A stretch of DNA of 64,000 nt from JAWKWH01 sp041397625 (GCA_041397625.1 JAWKWH010000006.1:1-64000); one strand, 5' to 3'; numbered from the stretch's first letter, positions 43,718 through 53,503 are shown. Numbers and translations are program-made. The notes: generated by a model not told the origin, from the sequence alone.

Positions 43718-45397
43718 GTGGGCGACCTCCTCGACATTCGCGGGTTGAACGTCGCCTTTTCCACCTATGGCTATCGCGCCCACATCCTGAAGGATGTATC
43801 GCTGTCGATCCCCGAGGGCGGGCGCGTCGCGCTCATCGGCGAGACCGGCTCGGGCAAGTCGGTTACCGCGAAGTCGATCCTCGGCACCCTGCCCGCCAAC
43901 GCCGCCGTCGAGAGCGGCTCCATCCGCTTCGACGGCCGTGACGTGCTCCAGCTTGCCGAAAGCGAGCGCGACCGCATGAAGGGCACCGCCTTTTCCGTGA
44001 TCATGCAGGACCCGCTGTCCTCGTTCAATCCGGTCTTCCGCATCGGCCGCCATCTCGACGACGTGATGCGGTTCGCCGATCTGCGCCTCGGCGTCCGCTC
44101 GGGGGCGGAGGAGCGGCGCAGCCGCATCTTCGAGGTGCTGCGCAAGGTGCAGCTTCCCGATCCGCAGCGCGTCTTCTCCGCCTATCCGGTGCAGCTTTCC
44201 GGCGGCATGCGCCAGCGCGTGCTGATCGCGCTCGCGCTGCTGCACCAGCCCAAGCTTTTGATCGCCGACGAGCCGGGCACAGCGCTCGACGTCACCACCC
44301 AGGACGAGATCATGAAGCTGATCAACCAGCTGGTGGCGGAAAACGGCCTGTCGCTGATGATGATCACGCACAATCTCGGCGTCGTGCGCCAGATGGCCGA
44401 CGACATCTATGTGATGCGCCATGGCGAGATTGTCGAGCACGGCCCGCTGCGCCAGCTGTTCACCAGCCCGCGCCAGGACTATACGCGCCAACTCGTCGAT
44501 GCGATCCCGCCGCTCTACGGGCCGCGAGTGGTCGACCAGCCGCCGGTCGAGGCCGAGCCGATGATCAGGCTCTGCAACGTCACCAAGACGTTTTCCGAAC
44601 GCCGGCTCATCGGCAAGGGCTCCATGCATACCGCCGTCAGCAAGGTCGATCTGTCGATCCGGCGCGGCGAGATTTTCGGACTTGCCGGCGAATCCGGCTC
44701 GGGCAAGACCACGGTCGCGCGCATGATCATGGGACTGATCGCGCCGTCCTCCGGCGAGATCGAGGTCGACGGCGTGAAGATGGCCGGCACCGGCCGCAGC
44801 GAGGCGTTTCGCCATCTGACCCAGATTGTCTACCAGAATCCGGGAACTTCGCTCAATCCGAAGCGCACGGTCGGCCAGACGCTCGCCGTGCCGCTGCGCT
44901 TTGCCGGGCTCGACGCCGCGCGGGCCGAGGCGCGCACCGACGAACTGCTGCACCAGGTCGACCTGCCGCCGCACTTCGTCTCCAAATATCCGCACGAACT
45001 TTCCGGCGGCCAGAAGCAGCGCGTCGCCATCGCCCGCGCGCTGGCCGCCAATCCACGGATAATCGTCCTCGACGAGCCGACCTCGGCGCTGGACGTCTCC
45101 GTGCAGAAGAACATCATCGCCCTGCTCCAGCGCCTGCGCGACGAGTTGGGCCTGACATACCTCTTCATCTCCCATGACCTGTCGCTGATGCGCAATTTCT
45201 GCAGCCGTATCGCCATCATGCTGCGTGGCGAACTGGTCGAGGAAGGCGCGCCGAGCGAGGTCTTCGCAAAGCCGGAGCATCCCTATACGCGCGCGCTGAT
45301 CGCCGCCGTTCCGGTCATGGGCGACGAGGAGGAAAAGATGAAACCCTCCGTCACGGCGGAGGAAAGACGACGGTTTCTTGTCGACACGGTCGCCTGA
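43718..45397 (+). CDS. fused double-ATPase of peptide-type ABC importer (GsiA/DppDF-like)
   Basis: The 559-residue product fuses two oligopeptide-type nucleotide-binding domains. The first (about 1-270) has GETGSGKS, LSGGMRQRV and LLIADEPGTALD. The second (about 285-545) has GESGSGKTT, LSGGQKQRVAIARAL and IVLDEPTSALD. Both are complete. The start is GTG 43718 with GGAGG upstream, two bases after the permease stop. Fused forms such as GsiA replace the separate DppD and DppF. Confidence 0.93.
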   Translation: MGDLLDIRGLNVAFSTYGYRAHILKDVSLSIPEGGRVALIGETGSGKSVTAKSILGTLPANAAVESGSIRFDGRDVLQLAESERDRMKGTAFSVIMQDPLSSFNPVFRIGRHLDDVMRFADLRLGVRSGAEERRSRIFEVLRKVQLPDPQRVFSAYPVQLSGGMRQRVLIALALLHQPKLLIADEPGTALDVTTQDEIMKLINQLVAENGLSLMMITHNLGVVRQMADDIYVMRHGEIVEHGPLRQLFTSPRQDYTRQLVDAIPPLYGPRVVDQPPVEAEPMIRLCNVTKTFSERRLIGKGSMHTAVSKVDLSIRRGEIFGLAGESGSGKTTVARMIMGLIAPSSGEIEVDGVKMAGTGRSEAFRHLTQIVYQNPGTSLNPKRTVGQTLAVPLRFAGLDAARAEARTDELLHQVDLPPHFVSKYPHELSGGQKQRVAIARALAANPRIIVLDEPTSALDVSVQKNIIALLQRLRDELGLTYLFISHDLSLMRNFCSRIAIMLRGELVEEGAPSEVFAKPEHPYTRALIAAVPVMGDEEEKMKPSVTAEERRRFLVDTVA

Positions 45398-45430
45398 CCG
45401 CCGCCGGCAAGCAGTTGAAAGGAGAATGCG

Positions 45431-46996
45431 GTGTATCGCTTGGGAATCGATGTAGGCGGAACCAATACCGACGCAGTGGTTATGCGGGACCGTGAAGTGC
45501 TGGCCGGCGTCAAGGCGTCGACGACCGAAGATGTCACCTCCGGCGTACGCGAGGCGCTCGAACAGGTGCTGGCCAAGACGGATGTCGACCGCGCCAAAAT
45601 CGCCAATGTGATGATCGGCACCACCCATTTCACCAATGCGGTGATCGAGCGCAAGCACATCAGCCCGGTCGCCGCCATCCGCCTCGGCCTGCCGGCGACG
45701 GCATGTCTGCCGCCGATGGTCGACTGGCCCGACGATCTGCGCCAGGCCGCCGGCGATCTCGGTTATCTGGTGCGCGGCGGATACGAGTTCGACGGCCGCG
45801 AGATCGCAGCGCTCGACGAAGACGAGATCGACCGCATTGCCGAGGACATCATCGCAAAAAAGATCGAGGTCGCCTCGGTCAGCTCGGTCTTCAGCCCGAT
45901 CAACCAGCAGATGGAGGTCACCGCCAGGGACCGGCTGCTGAAGAAATGCCCCAACCTGAGCGTGGTTCTGTCGTCGGATATCGGCCGCATCGGACTTCTC
46001 GAGCGCGAGAGCGCGGCGATCATGAATGCGAGCCTGCTGGCGCTGAGCGAACGCACCGTCGACGCATTCGCCTCCGCGCTGGCCGCCGCCGGTCTCGACT
46101 GCCCGTTCTTCATCACCCAGAACGACGGCACTCTGATGGACGCGGCCATGGTCAAGCGCTTCCCCGTGCTGACCTTTGCCTCGGGGCCGACGAACTCCAT
46201 GCGCGGCGCCGCCTTCCTCACCGGCATCAAGGAAGGCATAGTGGTCGACATCGGCGGCACCACGACCGACGTCGGCGCGCTGCATCACGGCTTCCCGCGC
46301 CAGGCCGCCACCGTGGTCGACATCGGCGGCGTGCGCACCAATTTCCGCATGCCCGACGTGTTCTCCATCGGCCTTGGCGGCGGTTCGCTGGTCACGGCGG
46401 CCGAAGGCAAGGTGGCCGTCGGCCCGCAATCGGTCGGCTACCGCATCACCAGGGAAGCCATGGTCTTCGGCGGCGACACGCTGACTGCGACCGATATCGC
46501 CGTTGCCCGCGGCGAGGCCGACATCGGCGACAGGTCGAGGGTTGCAGGCGTCGATGCCGACCTCGCGCAAGGCGCCCGCGAAACGATCTCCGCCATGCTG
46601 GAGGCCGCCGTCGAGCGCAGCCGCATCTCGCCCGAACCGCTGCCGGTCATCGCCGTCGGCGGCGGCTCGATCCTGATGCCGGAACGGCTCGGCGATCTCG
46701 AGGTCAAGCGGCCGGAAAACTTCGCCGTCGCCAATGCCGTGGGCGCCGCGATTGCCCAGATCAGCGGCGAGGTCGACCGCATCTACTCGCTCGAAAAGGG
46801 GCTGACGCGCGACGAGTGCCTGAAGCAGGCGGAAGAGGAAGCCCGCAACAAGGCGGTCGGCGCCGGCGCCCTCGACGACACGATCGAGGTGATCGAGCGC
46901 GAGGACGTGCCGCTTGCCTATCTGCCGGGCAATGCCACCCGCATCCACGTCAAGGTGGTCGGCGAGATGGGAGGCGGCAATGCTCTCCAGGCCTGA
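45431..46996 (+). CDS. hydantoinase A / oxoprolinase-family ATP-dependent protein
   Basis: The 521-residue product opens with an actin-like nucleotide loop (RLGIDVGGTNTDAVV) and has an N-terminal HydA/OXP domain (to about 170) and a C-terminal hydantoinase domain (about 190-510; VDIGGTTTDVGALHHG is a second nucleotide motif). It is shorter than N-methylhydantoinase A and lacks a HyuB partner; instead two DUF917 genes follow. It may open a hydantoin-, oxoproline- or other lactam-like ring. The start is GTG 45431 after AAAGGAGAA. Confidence 0.88.
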   Translation: MYRLGIDVGGTNTDAVVMRDREVLAGVKASTTEDVTSGVREALEQVLAKTDVDRAKIANVMIGTTHFTNAVIERKHISPVAAIRLGLPATACLPPMVDWPDDLRQAAGDLGYLVRGGYEFDGREIAALDEDEIDRIAEDIIAKKIEVASVSSVFSPINQQMEVTARDRLLKKCPNLSVVLSSDIGRIGLLERESAAIMNASLLALSERTVDAFASALAAAGLDCPFFITQNDGTLMDAAMVKRFPVLTFASGPTNSMRGAAFLTGIKEGIVVDIGGTTTDVGALHHGFPRQAATVVDIGGVRTNFRMPDVFSIGLGGGSLVTAAEGKVAVGPQSVGYRITREAMVFGGDTLTATDIAVARGEADIGDRSRVAGVDADLAQGARETISAMLEAAVERSRISPEPLPVIAVGGGSILMPERLGDLEVKRPENFAVANAVGAAIAQISGEVDRIYSLEKGLTRDECLKQAEEEARNKAVGAGALDDTIEVIEREDVPLAYLPGNATRIHVKVVGEMGGGNALQA

Positions 46997-48104
46997 GCGC
47001 CTCAAAACGCTCACCGAATCCGACATCGAGGCCCTGGAGATCGGCTCGGCGATCCTGGGAACCGGCGGCGGCGGCAATCCCTATATCGGCAAGCTGCGCG
47101 CCCGCCAGGCGTTGCGCGAGGGCTACCCGATGCGGCTGATCTCGCTGGAGGATCTCGACGACGACGCCAAGGTGATCTCGCTCGGCGGCATCGGCGCGCC
47201 GCTGATCTCGCACGAGCGCATCAAGGAGGGTCGCGAGGGCCTGCGTTGCGTGCGCGCGCTGGAAGAACGCCTCGGCTTCAAGGCCGACGCCATCGCCTGC
47301 GAGGAGATCGGCGGCCAGAACGCCATGGAACCGCTGATCACAGCGTCCTATGCCGGCCTGCCGGTGGTCGACAGCGACGGCATGGGCCGCGCCTTTCCGG
47401 AAATGCAGATGACCACATACGCGATCTACGGCCATCGCTCCACGCCCAGCGTGATGTGCGACCTGCACGGCAATGTGGTGATCTTCGACCACGCGATCAC
47501 CGAGAAATGGCATGAACGCATGGCCCGCGCCTGCGTCATCGCGCAAGGCGGGGCCTCCACCTTGGCGAGCGCGCCGATGACCGGCGCCTATATCAAGCGC
47601 TTCTCCATCCCCAACTCCTACACCAAGGCCATCGCGCTCGGCCACGCCGTCATGGATGCCCGCAAGCGCAACAGCGATCCGATAGCCACCATATGCGAGA
47701 TGGAGAACGGCCGTCTGGTCTTCACCGGCAAGATTATCGACCTCAAGCGCTACCTGCAGGGCGGCTTCGTCCGCGGCGAGGCCGAACTGGAGGGCTTCGA
47801 CCGTTACGACGACCAGCCGGCCTCGGTGCTGATCCAGAACGAAAACCTCGTCTTCAAGCGCAACGGCGAAGTCGAGGTCGCGGTGCCGGACCTGATCATC
47901 ATTCTCGATATCGATTCCGGCGAGGCGATCACCACCGAGATGCTGCGCTACGGCCAGCGCGTCGCCATCGTCGCCCTGCCCTGCCACCCGTTGCTGCGCA
48001 CGCAGCAGGCGCTTGAAGTGGTCGGACCCAAGGGTTTCGGACTGGACGACATCACCTACCAGCCGATGGAGGCTGGCGACACCGCAAGGAGCGACCCGAA
48101 ATGA
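46980..48104 (+). CDS. DUF917-family protein, first of a tandem pair
   Basis: The 374-residue product begins MLSRPERLKTLTESDIEALE and carries the family motif GSAILGTGGGGNPYIGKL (about 23-40), with VVDSDGMGRAFPEMQM around residue 130. DUF917 proteins often stand next to HyuA-like genes, and some are annotated as S-methyl thiohydantoin desulfurase-like; the reaction here is not known. ATG 46980 lies within the last codons of the preceding gene (17-base overlap) with GGGAGG upstream. Confidence 0.88.
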   Translation: MLSRPERLKTLTESDIEALEIGSAILGTGGGGNPYIGKLRARQALREGYPMRLISLEDLDDDAKVISLGGIGAPLISHERIKEGREGLRCVRALEERLGFKADAIACEEIGGQNAMEPLITASYAGLPVVDSDGMGRAFPEMQMTTYAIYGHRSTPSVMCDLHGNVVIFDHAITEKWHERMARACVIAQGGASTLASAPMTGAYIKRFSIPNSYTKAIALGHAVMDARKRNSDPIATICEMENGRLVFTGKIIDLKRYLQGGFVRGEAELEGFDRYDDQPASVLIQNENLVFKRNGEVEVAVPDLIIILDIDSGEAITTEMLRYGQRVAIVALPCHPLLRTQQALEVVGPKGFGLDDITYQPMEAGDTARSDPK

Positions 48105-49195
48105 CCAAACTCACGATTTCGGCCGCGGACATGGAACCGATCGCGCTCGGAGGCGCCTTCCTGGGCACCGGCGGCGGCGGCGACCCGCATATCGGCAAGC
48201 TGATGGCCAGGGCGGCAATCGAGGAGCACGGGCCGGTCCAGGTGATCGGCGCCGACGATGTCGCCGACGACGCGCTGTGCGTGCCGGTGTGCATGATGGG
48301 TGCGCCGACCGTGATGGTCGAGAAGCTGCCGCGCGGCGACGAGGCCCAGGGGGCGCTGCAGCAGCTCGAAACCTTCCTCGGCCGCAAGGCCGACGCGCTG
48401 ATCTGCATCGAGGCCGGCGGGCTGAATTCGACCATTCCCTTCGCCGTCGCCTCGGCCACCGGCCTGCCGCTCATCGATGGCGACGGCATGGGCCGCGCCT
48501 TTCCCGAACTGCAGATGGTGAGCTTCACCATGCATGGCATCGCCGCCACGCCGATGGTGATCGCCGACGAGAAGGGCAACTCGTCGGTCATCAATACGAT
48601 TTCCAACCAATGGACGGAGAGGCTCGCGCGCGCCCAGACCGTCGAGATGGGCGGCGCCGCGCTGGTGGCGCTCTACCCGATGACAGGCAAGCAGATGAAG
48701 ACCGGTATCCTGCGCGGCACGCTGTCGCTCATCAAGGAGATCGGCGAGACGATCGCCGGCGAGCGCGCCAAAAACCGCAACCCGGCCGGGGCGCTGATCG
48801 GCCGGCTCGACGGCAAACGCCTGTTCACCGCGCGCGTCGTCGACATCGAGCGGCGCACCACCGGCGGCTTCGCCCGCGGCAAGGCGCTGCTCAAGGGCGT
48901 CGACGCCGACGCCGGCAAGAACTTCTCGGTCGAGTTCCAAAACGAGTTCCTGATCGCCCGCGAGGAAGATGGCGCAGCACTTGCAACGACGCCGGACCTC
49001 ATCTGCGCCCTGGACGCCGATGGCGGCCTGCCGATCACCACCGAACAACTGCGCTACGGTCTCGCCCTGTCGTTCATCGGCCTGCCGAGCGACGCCCAGT
49101 GGCGCACCAAGGCTGGTATCGACCTCGTTGGCCCGCGCTACTTCGGCTACGAGCAGGATTTCGTGCCGCTGGAGGACATCACGAAGGCCGCCTGA
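48101..49195 (+). CDS. DUF917-family protein, second of a tandem pair
   Basis: The 364-residue product is a paralogue of the preceding one, sharing FLGTGGGGDPHIGKL near the N-terminus and LIDGDGMGRAFPELQMVSF in the middle, followed by a separate C-terminal half. The pair overlaps by four bases (ATGA). Two adjacent copies suggest a heteromer that acts with the HydA-like protein, for example in opening a thiohydantoin- or lactam-like ring; this is inference. Confidence 0.88.
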   Translation: MTKLTISAADMEPIALGGAFLGTGGGGDPHIGKLMARAAIEEHGPVQVIGADDVADDALCVPVCMMGAPTVMVEKLPRGDEAQGALQQLETFLGRKADALICIEAGGLNSTIPFAVASATGLPLIDGDGMGRAFPELQMVSFTMHGIAATPMVIADEKGNSSVINTISNQWTERLARAQTVEMGGAALVALYPMTGKQMKTGILRGTLSLIKEIGETIAGERAKNRNPAGALIGRLDGKRLFTARVVDIERRTTGGFARGKALLKGVDADAGKNFSVEFQNEFLIAREEDGAALATTPDLICALDADGGLPITTEQLRYGLALSFIGLPSDAQWRTKAGIDLVGPRYFGYEQDFVPLEDITKAA

Positions 49196-49232
49196 CACCA
49201 CGAACCACCGCCGCACAAAAAAGGAGAAGGAC

Positions 49233-50804
49233 ATGAAACGAACATTACCGCTCGCCCTTGCCGCTTTACTGGGTGCCAGCGCCTTGTCGCCGGTCGCGAT
49301 GGCGCAGGACAAGATATCCCTCGTCGTCAACGCCGTGCAGATCTTCGGCACCATCGATCCGGCCAAGGTCAACGACTACACCGAATACATGGCGATCGTT
49401 AATCTCTACGACGCGCTGACCACCGTCGACGCCGACGGCAACGTCGTGCCCCAGCTCGCCGAAAGCTGGGATATTTCGGACGACAGCAAGACCTACACAT
49501 TCAAGCTGAAGTCCGACGCCACCTTCCAGGACGGCAGCCCGGTCGAGGCCAAGGACGTCGTCTATTCGATGCAGCGCCTGCTCTCGATCAACGAAGGCCC
49601 GTCCTACCTGTTTTCCGGCCTGGTCGAAGCCGACAACGTCAAGGCGCTCGACGACCACACGGTCGAGATTACGCTCAACCGCATCTATGCGCCGTTCATC
49701 TCCAATACGCCGCTGATCCTCGTGGTCAATTCGGACCTGGTGAACGAGCAGAACGACGGCGAATGGGGCGAGACCTATCTTGCCGACAATTCCGCCGGCG
49801 CCGGCCCCTACAAGCTGGCAAGCTGGACCCGCGGCGCGCAGATGGTGATGGACCGCAACGCGGACTATCACATGGGCTGGCCAAAGGAGCGGCCGATCGA
49901 CGAACTGCGTTTCGTCGTCACCCGCGACGAGGCGACGGTCAAGGCGCTCGCCACCAAGGGCGAACTCGGTATGTCGTCGCAATACCAGTCGAACGAGACC
50001 TATGACGCCATCGGTGCCACCGACGGCTACAAGATCATTTCGGCGGACACGGCGACGGGTTTCTACATCAAGCTCAACAACCAGGTGCCGCCGACCGACG
50101 ACGTGCACATCCGCCGCGCCATCGCCTATGCGATGGATTACCAGACGATCCGCGACGTCATCTTTCCGGGCGGCGAGTTGAGAGGACCGCTCGCGTCGGT
50201 CTTCGCCGACGCCCATCTCGATAGCCTGCCGGCGCCGGAGTTCAACCTGGAAAAGGCCAAGGAAGAGGTCGCGAAGTCGAAATATGCCGGCGAGACGCCG
50301 ATCAAGATCTCCCATGCCTATGTCGCCAAGACCGCCTTCGAGGAGGAGATCGGCCTGCTGTTCAAGTCGACGCTGGAGACCATCGGCTTCGCGGTCGAGT
50401 TGCAGCCCGAACCGTGGAACCGCATCACCGAGCTCGCCTCCAGCGTGGAGACGACACCGGCCTCCACGCAGGTCTTCTACGGACCGACCTATCCGTCGCC
50501 GGATTCGGTCTTCTACGTGCAGTATCATTCCAAGGCCAAGGGCACCTGGTCGTCGATGGAATGGGTCATGGATCCGGAGATCGACGCGCTGATCGACAAG
50601 TCGCGCGCCGAGACGGACGCCGCGGCGCGCAACGGGATCTACAAGGAGATCCAGCAGAAGCTGCATGATCGCCAGTCCGACGTCTACCTGCTGACGCAGA
50701 AGAAGCGTTTCGCCGCCAACAAGTGCCTCCAGGGTTACGCCTGGGTGCCGATGCAGAGCTGGGATACCGACTTCTCGCGCTTCTGGTGGGATTGCGAGGG
50801 CTGA
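49233..50804 (+). CDS. peptide-type ABC importer binding protein (DppA/OppA-like)
   Basis: The 523-residue product has a Sec signal (MKRTLPLALAALLGASAL, cut after AMA near residue 24) and the cluster 5 receptor pattern: PQLAESWDISDDSKTYTFKLK (about 72-92), FQDGSPVEAKDVVYSMQRL and AGAGPYKLASW. It is the receptor for the importer encoded by the operon's first three genes, unusually placed after the enzymes. AAGGAGAAGG precedes the ATG and a strong terminator follows the stop. Confidence 0.93.
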   Translation: MKRTLPLALAALLGASALSPVAMAQDKISLVVNAVQIFGTIDPAKVNDYTEYMAIVNLYDALTTVDADGNVVPQLAESWDISDDSKTYTFKLKSDATFQDGSPVEAKDVVYSMQRLLSINEGPSYLFSGLVEADNVKALDDHTVEITLNRIYAPFISNTPLILVVNSDLVNEQNDGEWGETYLADNSAGAGPYKLASWTRGAQMVMDRNADYHMGWPKERPIDELRFVVTRDEATVKALATKGELGMSSQYQSNETYDAIGATDGYKIISADTATGFYIKLNNQVPPTDDVHIRRAIAYAMDYQTIRDVIFPGGELRGPLASVFADAHLDSLPAPEFNLEKAKEEVAKSKYAGETPIKISHAYVAKTAFEEEIGLLFKSTLETIGFAVELQPEPWNRITELASSVETTPASTQVFYGPTYPSPDSVFYVQYHSKAKGTWSSMEWVMDPEIDALIDKSRAETDAAARNGIYKEIQQKLHDRQSDVYLLTQKKRFAANKCLQGYAWVPMQSWDTDFSRFWWDCEG

Positions 50805-50827
50805 TCTTCGACACCACCGCGCAAGGA

Positions 50828-50856
50828 GGCCGGCCATCGCATGATGGCCGGCCTTT
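50828..50856 (+). terminator. rho-independent terminator after the binding-protein gene
   Basis: A perfect 11-base stem, GGCCGGCCATC against GATGGCCGGCC, with a GCAT loop is followed by TTTG. It ends the importer operon; the aminotransferase-like gene after it probably has its own promoter in the remaining 134 bases, where nothing else stands out. Confidence 0.82.
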
Positions 50857-50990
50857 GTCGTGGGCGCCAGGCTATGTCGACATTCTGATTTCGGGGCTTG
50901 CGCCGCCCGGCCGGAAATGGCTCAACTCGCCGCCAACGCAACGCCTTCCCGAGTAAGTTCCCCGATGCCCCACACGATTGGTGATAAGAG

Positions 50991-52253
50991 ATGATTGCCG
51001 AAAAACCCGGCCTGATGGAGGCCGTCCGCGACCGTTTCGCCCATGTCGAGACCTGCCCGTTCGAGGGCCCGCGCATCTTCTTCGAGAACGCCGGCGGCGC
51101 GCTGCGCCTCAAATCGGTGGTCGAGACCTCGGCCGCCTATGCCGGCTATCCGGACAACCAGGGTCGCGACAACGCCGCTTCCGCCGCGCTGATGGCGTCG
51201 ATCGAGCGCGGCAGGGCCGACATGCGGCTGTTCTTCAACGCGCCGGACGGCGAGGTCTTCGTCGGCGAAAGCGGCACGGAAGTGCTGTTCCGCCTCGTGC
51301 GTACCGCCGCCCTCGGCGCGGAACCCGGCGGCATCATGCTCGGCTCGACACTCGAACATCCCGCATCGCGCAGCGCCATGGCGCGCTGGGCCTCCGTGAC
51401 CGGACGACCGCATGTGCTCGTTGCCCACGACGACGCCACCGGCACGGTCGGCCTCGACGCCTATCTCGACCACGTCACCGCCGACACCCGCGTCGCAACA
51501 GTCGTGCATACGTCGCCGGTCACCGGCATGGCGGTCGATGTCACGGCCATCGCCCAAGCGATCCGGCAGAAGGCGCCCGATTGCTACATCGTCGTCGACG
51601 GCATCCAGCATGCCAGCCACGGCCATGTCGACTGTGCCGCCTACGGCGCCGACGGCTACGCGGTCTCGCCCTACAAGATGTTCTCGCGCCACGGCTATGG
51701 CGTCGGCTGGGCCTCCGGCCGGCTGTCGCGATGCGCCAAGGACCAGATCGTCGGCGGGCCGGCCGCCAACTGGGAGCTAGGCACCCGCGATGCCGGCGCC
51801 TATGCGACCTTTTCCGACGTGGTCGACTATCTCGACTGGCTCGGATCGCAGTTCAGCACGTCGAAAGACCGGCGCGGGCGCATCGAGGCGGCGGCCGCCG
51901 CCATCCACGCGCACGAGGCCGAACTGACCGGGGCGTTTCTGCACGGCACCGGCAATCTGCGCGGCCTGACCGAGATGCCCGGCGTGACGATCATCGGCGG
52001 CACCGCGGTCGAGGGACGCGAGGGCGTCGTCTCGCTGGTGCTCGAGGGAACCGAGCCCGCCGATCTCGTCTCGTTCCTGCGCGGCCAGGGCATCCGCGCC
52101 CATGTCCGCAGGAACGACCACTATTCCGGCAATGTCCTCGATCCGCTCGGGCTCGACGCCTGCGTGCGCGTCTCGATCTGCCACTACAACACGGTTGCCG
52201 AGGTCGCCCGTTTCCTCGCCGCCACCGAACTGGCGGTCGAGCAGCGGGCATGA
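50991..52253 (+). CDS. class V aminotransferase / cysteine-desulfurase-fold PLP enzyme
   Basis: The 420-residue product has the fold-type I landmarks of the NifS-like group: His123 in LEHPASRS, Asp203 in VVDGIQHASHG and the PLP lysine Lys229 in VSPYKMFSRHG. The Cys-containing mobile loop of true cysteine desulfurases is not evident, so it is more likely an aminotransferase, lyase or isopenicillin-N-epimerase-like enzyme. It follows the hydantoinase-type operon and may process the amino acid released there. The ribosome site is weak. Confidence 0.85.
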   Translation: MIAEKPGLMEAVRDRFAHVETCPFEGPRIFFENAGGALRLKSVVETSAAYAGYPDNQGRDNAASAALMASIERGRADMRLFFNAPDGEVFVGESGTEVLFRLVRTAALGAEPGGIMLGSTLEHPASRSAMARWASVTGRPHVLVAHDDATGTVGLDAYLDHVTADTRVATVVHTSPVTGMAVDVTAIAQAIRQKAPDCYIVVDGIQHASHGHVDCAAYGADGYAVSPYKMFSRHGYGVGWASGRLSRCAKDQIVGGPAANWELGTRDAGAYATFSDVVDYLDWLGSQFSTSKDRRGRIEAAAAAIHAHEAELTGAFLHGTGNLRGLTEMPGVTIIGGTAVEGREGVVSLVLEGTEPADLVSFLRGQGIRAHVRRNDHYSGNVLDPLGLDACVRVSICHYNTVAEVARFLAATELAVEQRA

Positions 52254-52288
52254 GCCCAAGTCGGCTGTCTGGGGGGCAAGGCGGCGCT

Positions 52289-52362
52289 TGGAGCGGGTAG
52301 CGGGAATCGAACCCGCATATTCAGCTTGGAAGGCTGCTGCTCTACCATTGAGCTATACCCGC
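52289..52362 (-). tRNA. tRNA-Gly (anticodon TCC)
   Basis: On the minus strand the sequence folds into a standard cloverleaf: acceptor GCGGGTA pairing TACCCGC, D-arm with AATGGTAGAG, anticodon loop CTTCCAA, T-arm with GGTTCGATTCC, and an encoded CCA at 52289-52291. It reads GGA/GGG glycine codons. Confidence 0.95.
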
Positions 52363-52394
52363 GTCCGATACCGGGGCGATCATTTGCGCGTGGA

Positions 52395-52479
52395 TGGTGG
52401 AGGGGGCTGGATTCGAACCAGCGTAGCCTAAGGCGTCAGATTTACAGTCTGATGGATTTAACCACTCTCCCACCCCTCC
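52395..52479 (-). tRNA. tRNA-Tyr (anticodon GTA)
   Basis: The minus strand gives an 85-base class II tRNA: acceptor GGAGGGG, anticodon loop with GTA (CTGTAAA), a long variable arm (GCCTTAGGC), T-loop GGTTCGAATCC and an encoded CCA at the 3-prime end (52395-52397). It lies 32 bases upstream of tRNA-Gly and is probably co-transcribed with it. Confidence 0.95.
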
Positions 52480-52660
52480 GAGCCACGCGTTATGACAACG
52501 CCGCCGGTCAGGCGAAATGCCAGACCAGGTCGCGCGAAGGCGCCCGGATCGGGCGCATGCCTTATGGCTGCAAGGGCCATGCGTGTCAACAAGCAAGCGC
52601 CCGGCGATGCAAGCCTATTTTGGCATTTGCCGCCGACGACGGCGCGGCTATAAGCGGCCC

Positions 52661-53491
52661 ATGAGCGATGGGGACGGCGGCAGCCGCAAGGACAGCCATT
52701 ACGCGCGACTGCGACGCGCCCACCGACGGCGCGCCGGCGGCGGTCCGGCGACGGACCCGCAGGCCGTACCCGAAGGCCTGGTCAGGCTCTACGGCCTGCA
52801 TACGGTTTCGGCGGCACTTGCCAATCCGCGCCGCCGCATCCGCTCGCTCAGGGTCACGCGCAACGCCGCCGCCCGCCTCGGGCTCGGCGAGCTTGCCGCG
52901 CTGCCCTTTGCCGCCGAACTCGTCGATCCCAGGGCGCTCGACGCGCTCTGCGGTTCGGATGCCGTACACCAGGGCGCGGTCATCGAGGCCGAGCCACTGG
53001 CGCCGAAACGGCTCTCCGCGCTCGGCGCGGACAGGCTCATACTTGTGCTCGACCAGGTCACCGATCCGCACAATGTCGGCGCCATCCTGCGTTCGGCGGT
53101 CGCGTTCGGCGCCGGCGCGCTGGTGACCACCTCGCGCCATTCGCCGACCGAAAGCGGCGTGCTGGCGAAATCGGCCTCCGGCGCGCTGGAACATATCGAC
53201 CTGATCGAGGTTCGAAACCTGGCCGAGGCGCTTGACCAGATCGCCGCTGCCGGTTTCCAGACCATCGGGCTCGATTCGGAGGGTCCGGAGCGTCTGGAGC
53301 AAACGGTGACGTCCGATCGCATCGCGCTGGTGCTCGGCGCCGAGGGCAAGGGCCTGCGCCAGAAGACGCGGCAGACGGTTTCCGCGCTCGCGCGCCTCGA
53401 CCTGCCCGGCGCCATCCGCTCGCTCAACGTGTCGAACGCCGCGGCAATCGCGCTCTACGTCGCGCAAACCCATCTGGAAAATCTGGACTAG
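52661..53491 (+). CDS. rlmB: 23S rRNA 2'-O-methyltransferase, SpoU/TrmH family (RlmB-like)
   Basis: The 276-residue product has an N-terminal substrate-binding domain (about 40-110; GLVRLYGLHTVSAALANP) and a knotted methyltransferase domain (about 120-275). The SpoU motifs are DQVTDPHNVGAILRSA, LGAEGKGLR and SLNVSNAAAIALY. It methylates a guanosine of 23S rRNA. ATG 52661 gives the expected start; an earlier in-frame ATG at 52517 lies closer to the divergent tRNA genes. Side by side with tRNA genes, it is part of the conserved chromosomal core. Confidence 0.92.
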   Translation: MSDGDGGSRKDSHYARLRRAHRRRAGGGPATDPQAVPEGLVRLYGLHTVSAALANPRRRIRSLRVTRNAAARLGLGELAALPFAAELVDPRALDALCGSDAVHQGAVIEAEPLAPKRLSALGADRLILVLDQVTDPHNVGAILRSAVAFGAGALVTTSRHSPTESGVLAKSASGALEHIDLIEVRNLAEALDQIAAAGFQTIGLDSEGPERLEQTVTSDRIALVLGAEGKGLRQKTRQTVSALARLDLPGAIRSLNVSNAAAIALYVAQTHLENLD

Positions 53492-53503
53492 ACTCGGTTT
53501 CCC

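Noticed and set aside
43649..47077. Very long open frame on the minus strand opposite the peptide-importer ATPase and HydA-like genes
   Set aside because: It mirrors well-supported plus-strand genes in codon-phase shadow, has no recognisable domain and is rich in His/Arg/Asp as expected for antisense reading of GC-rich DNA.
50991..52253. True cysteine desulfurase (iron-sulfur cluster gene)
   Set aside because: The PLP lysine is present but the active-site cysteine loop is not evident and no isc/suf genes are near.
52289..52479. tRNA genes as an integration site for a mobile island
   Set aside because: No integrase, phage gene or repeated copy of the tRNA 3-prime end was seen in the window.
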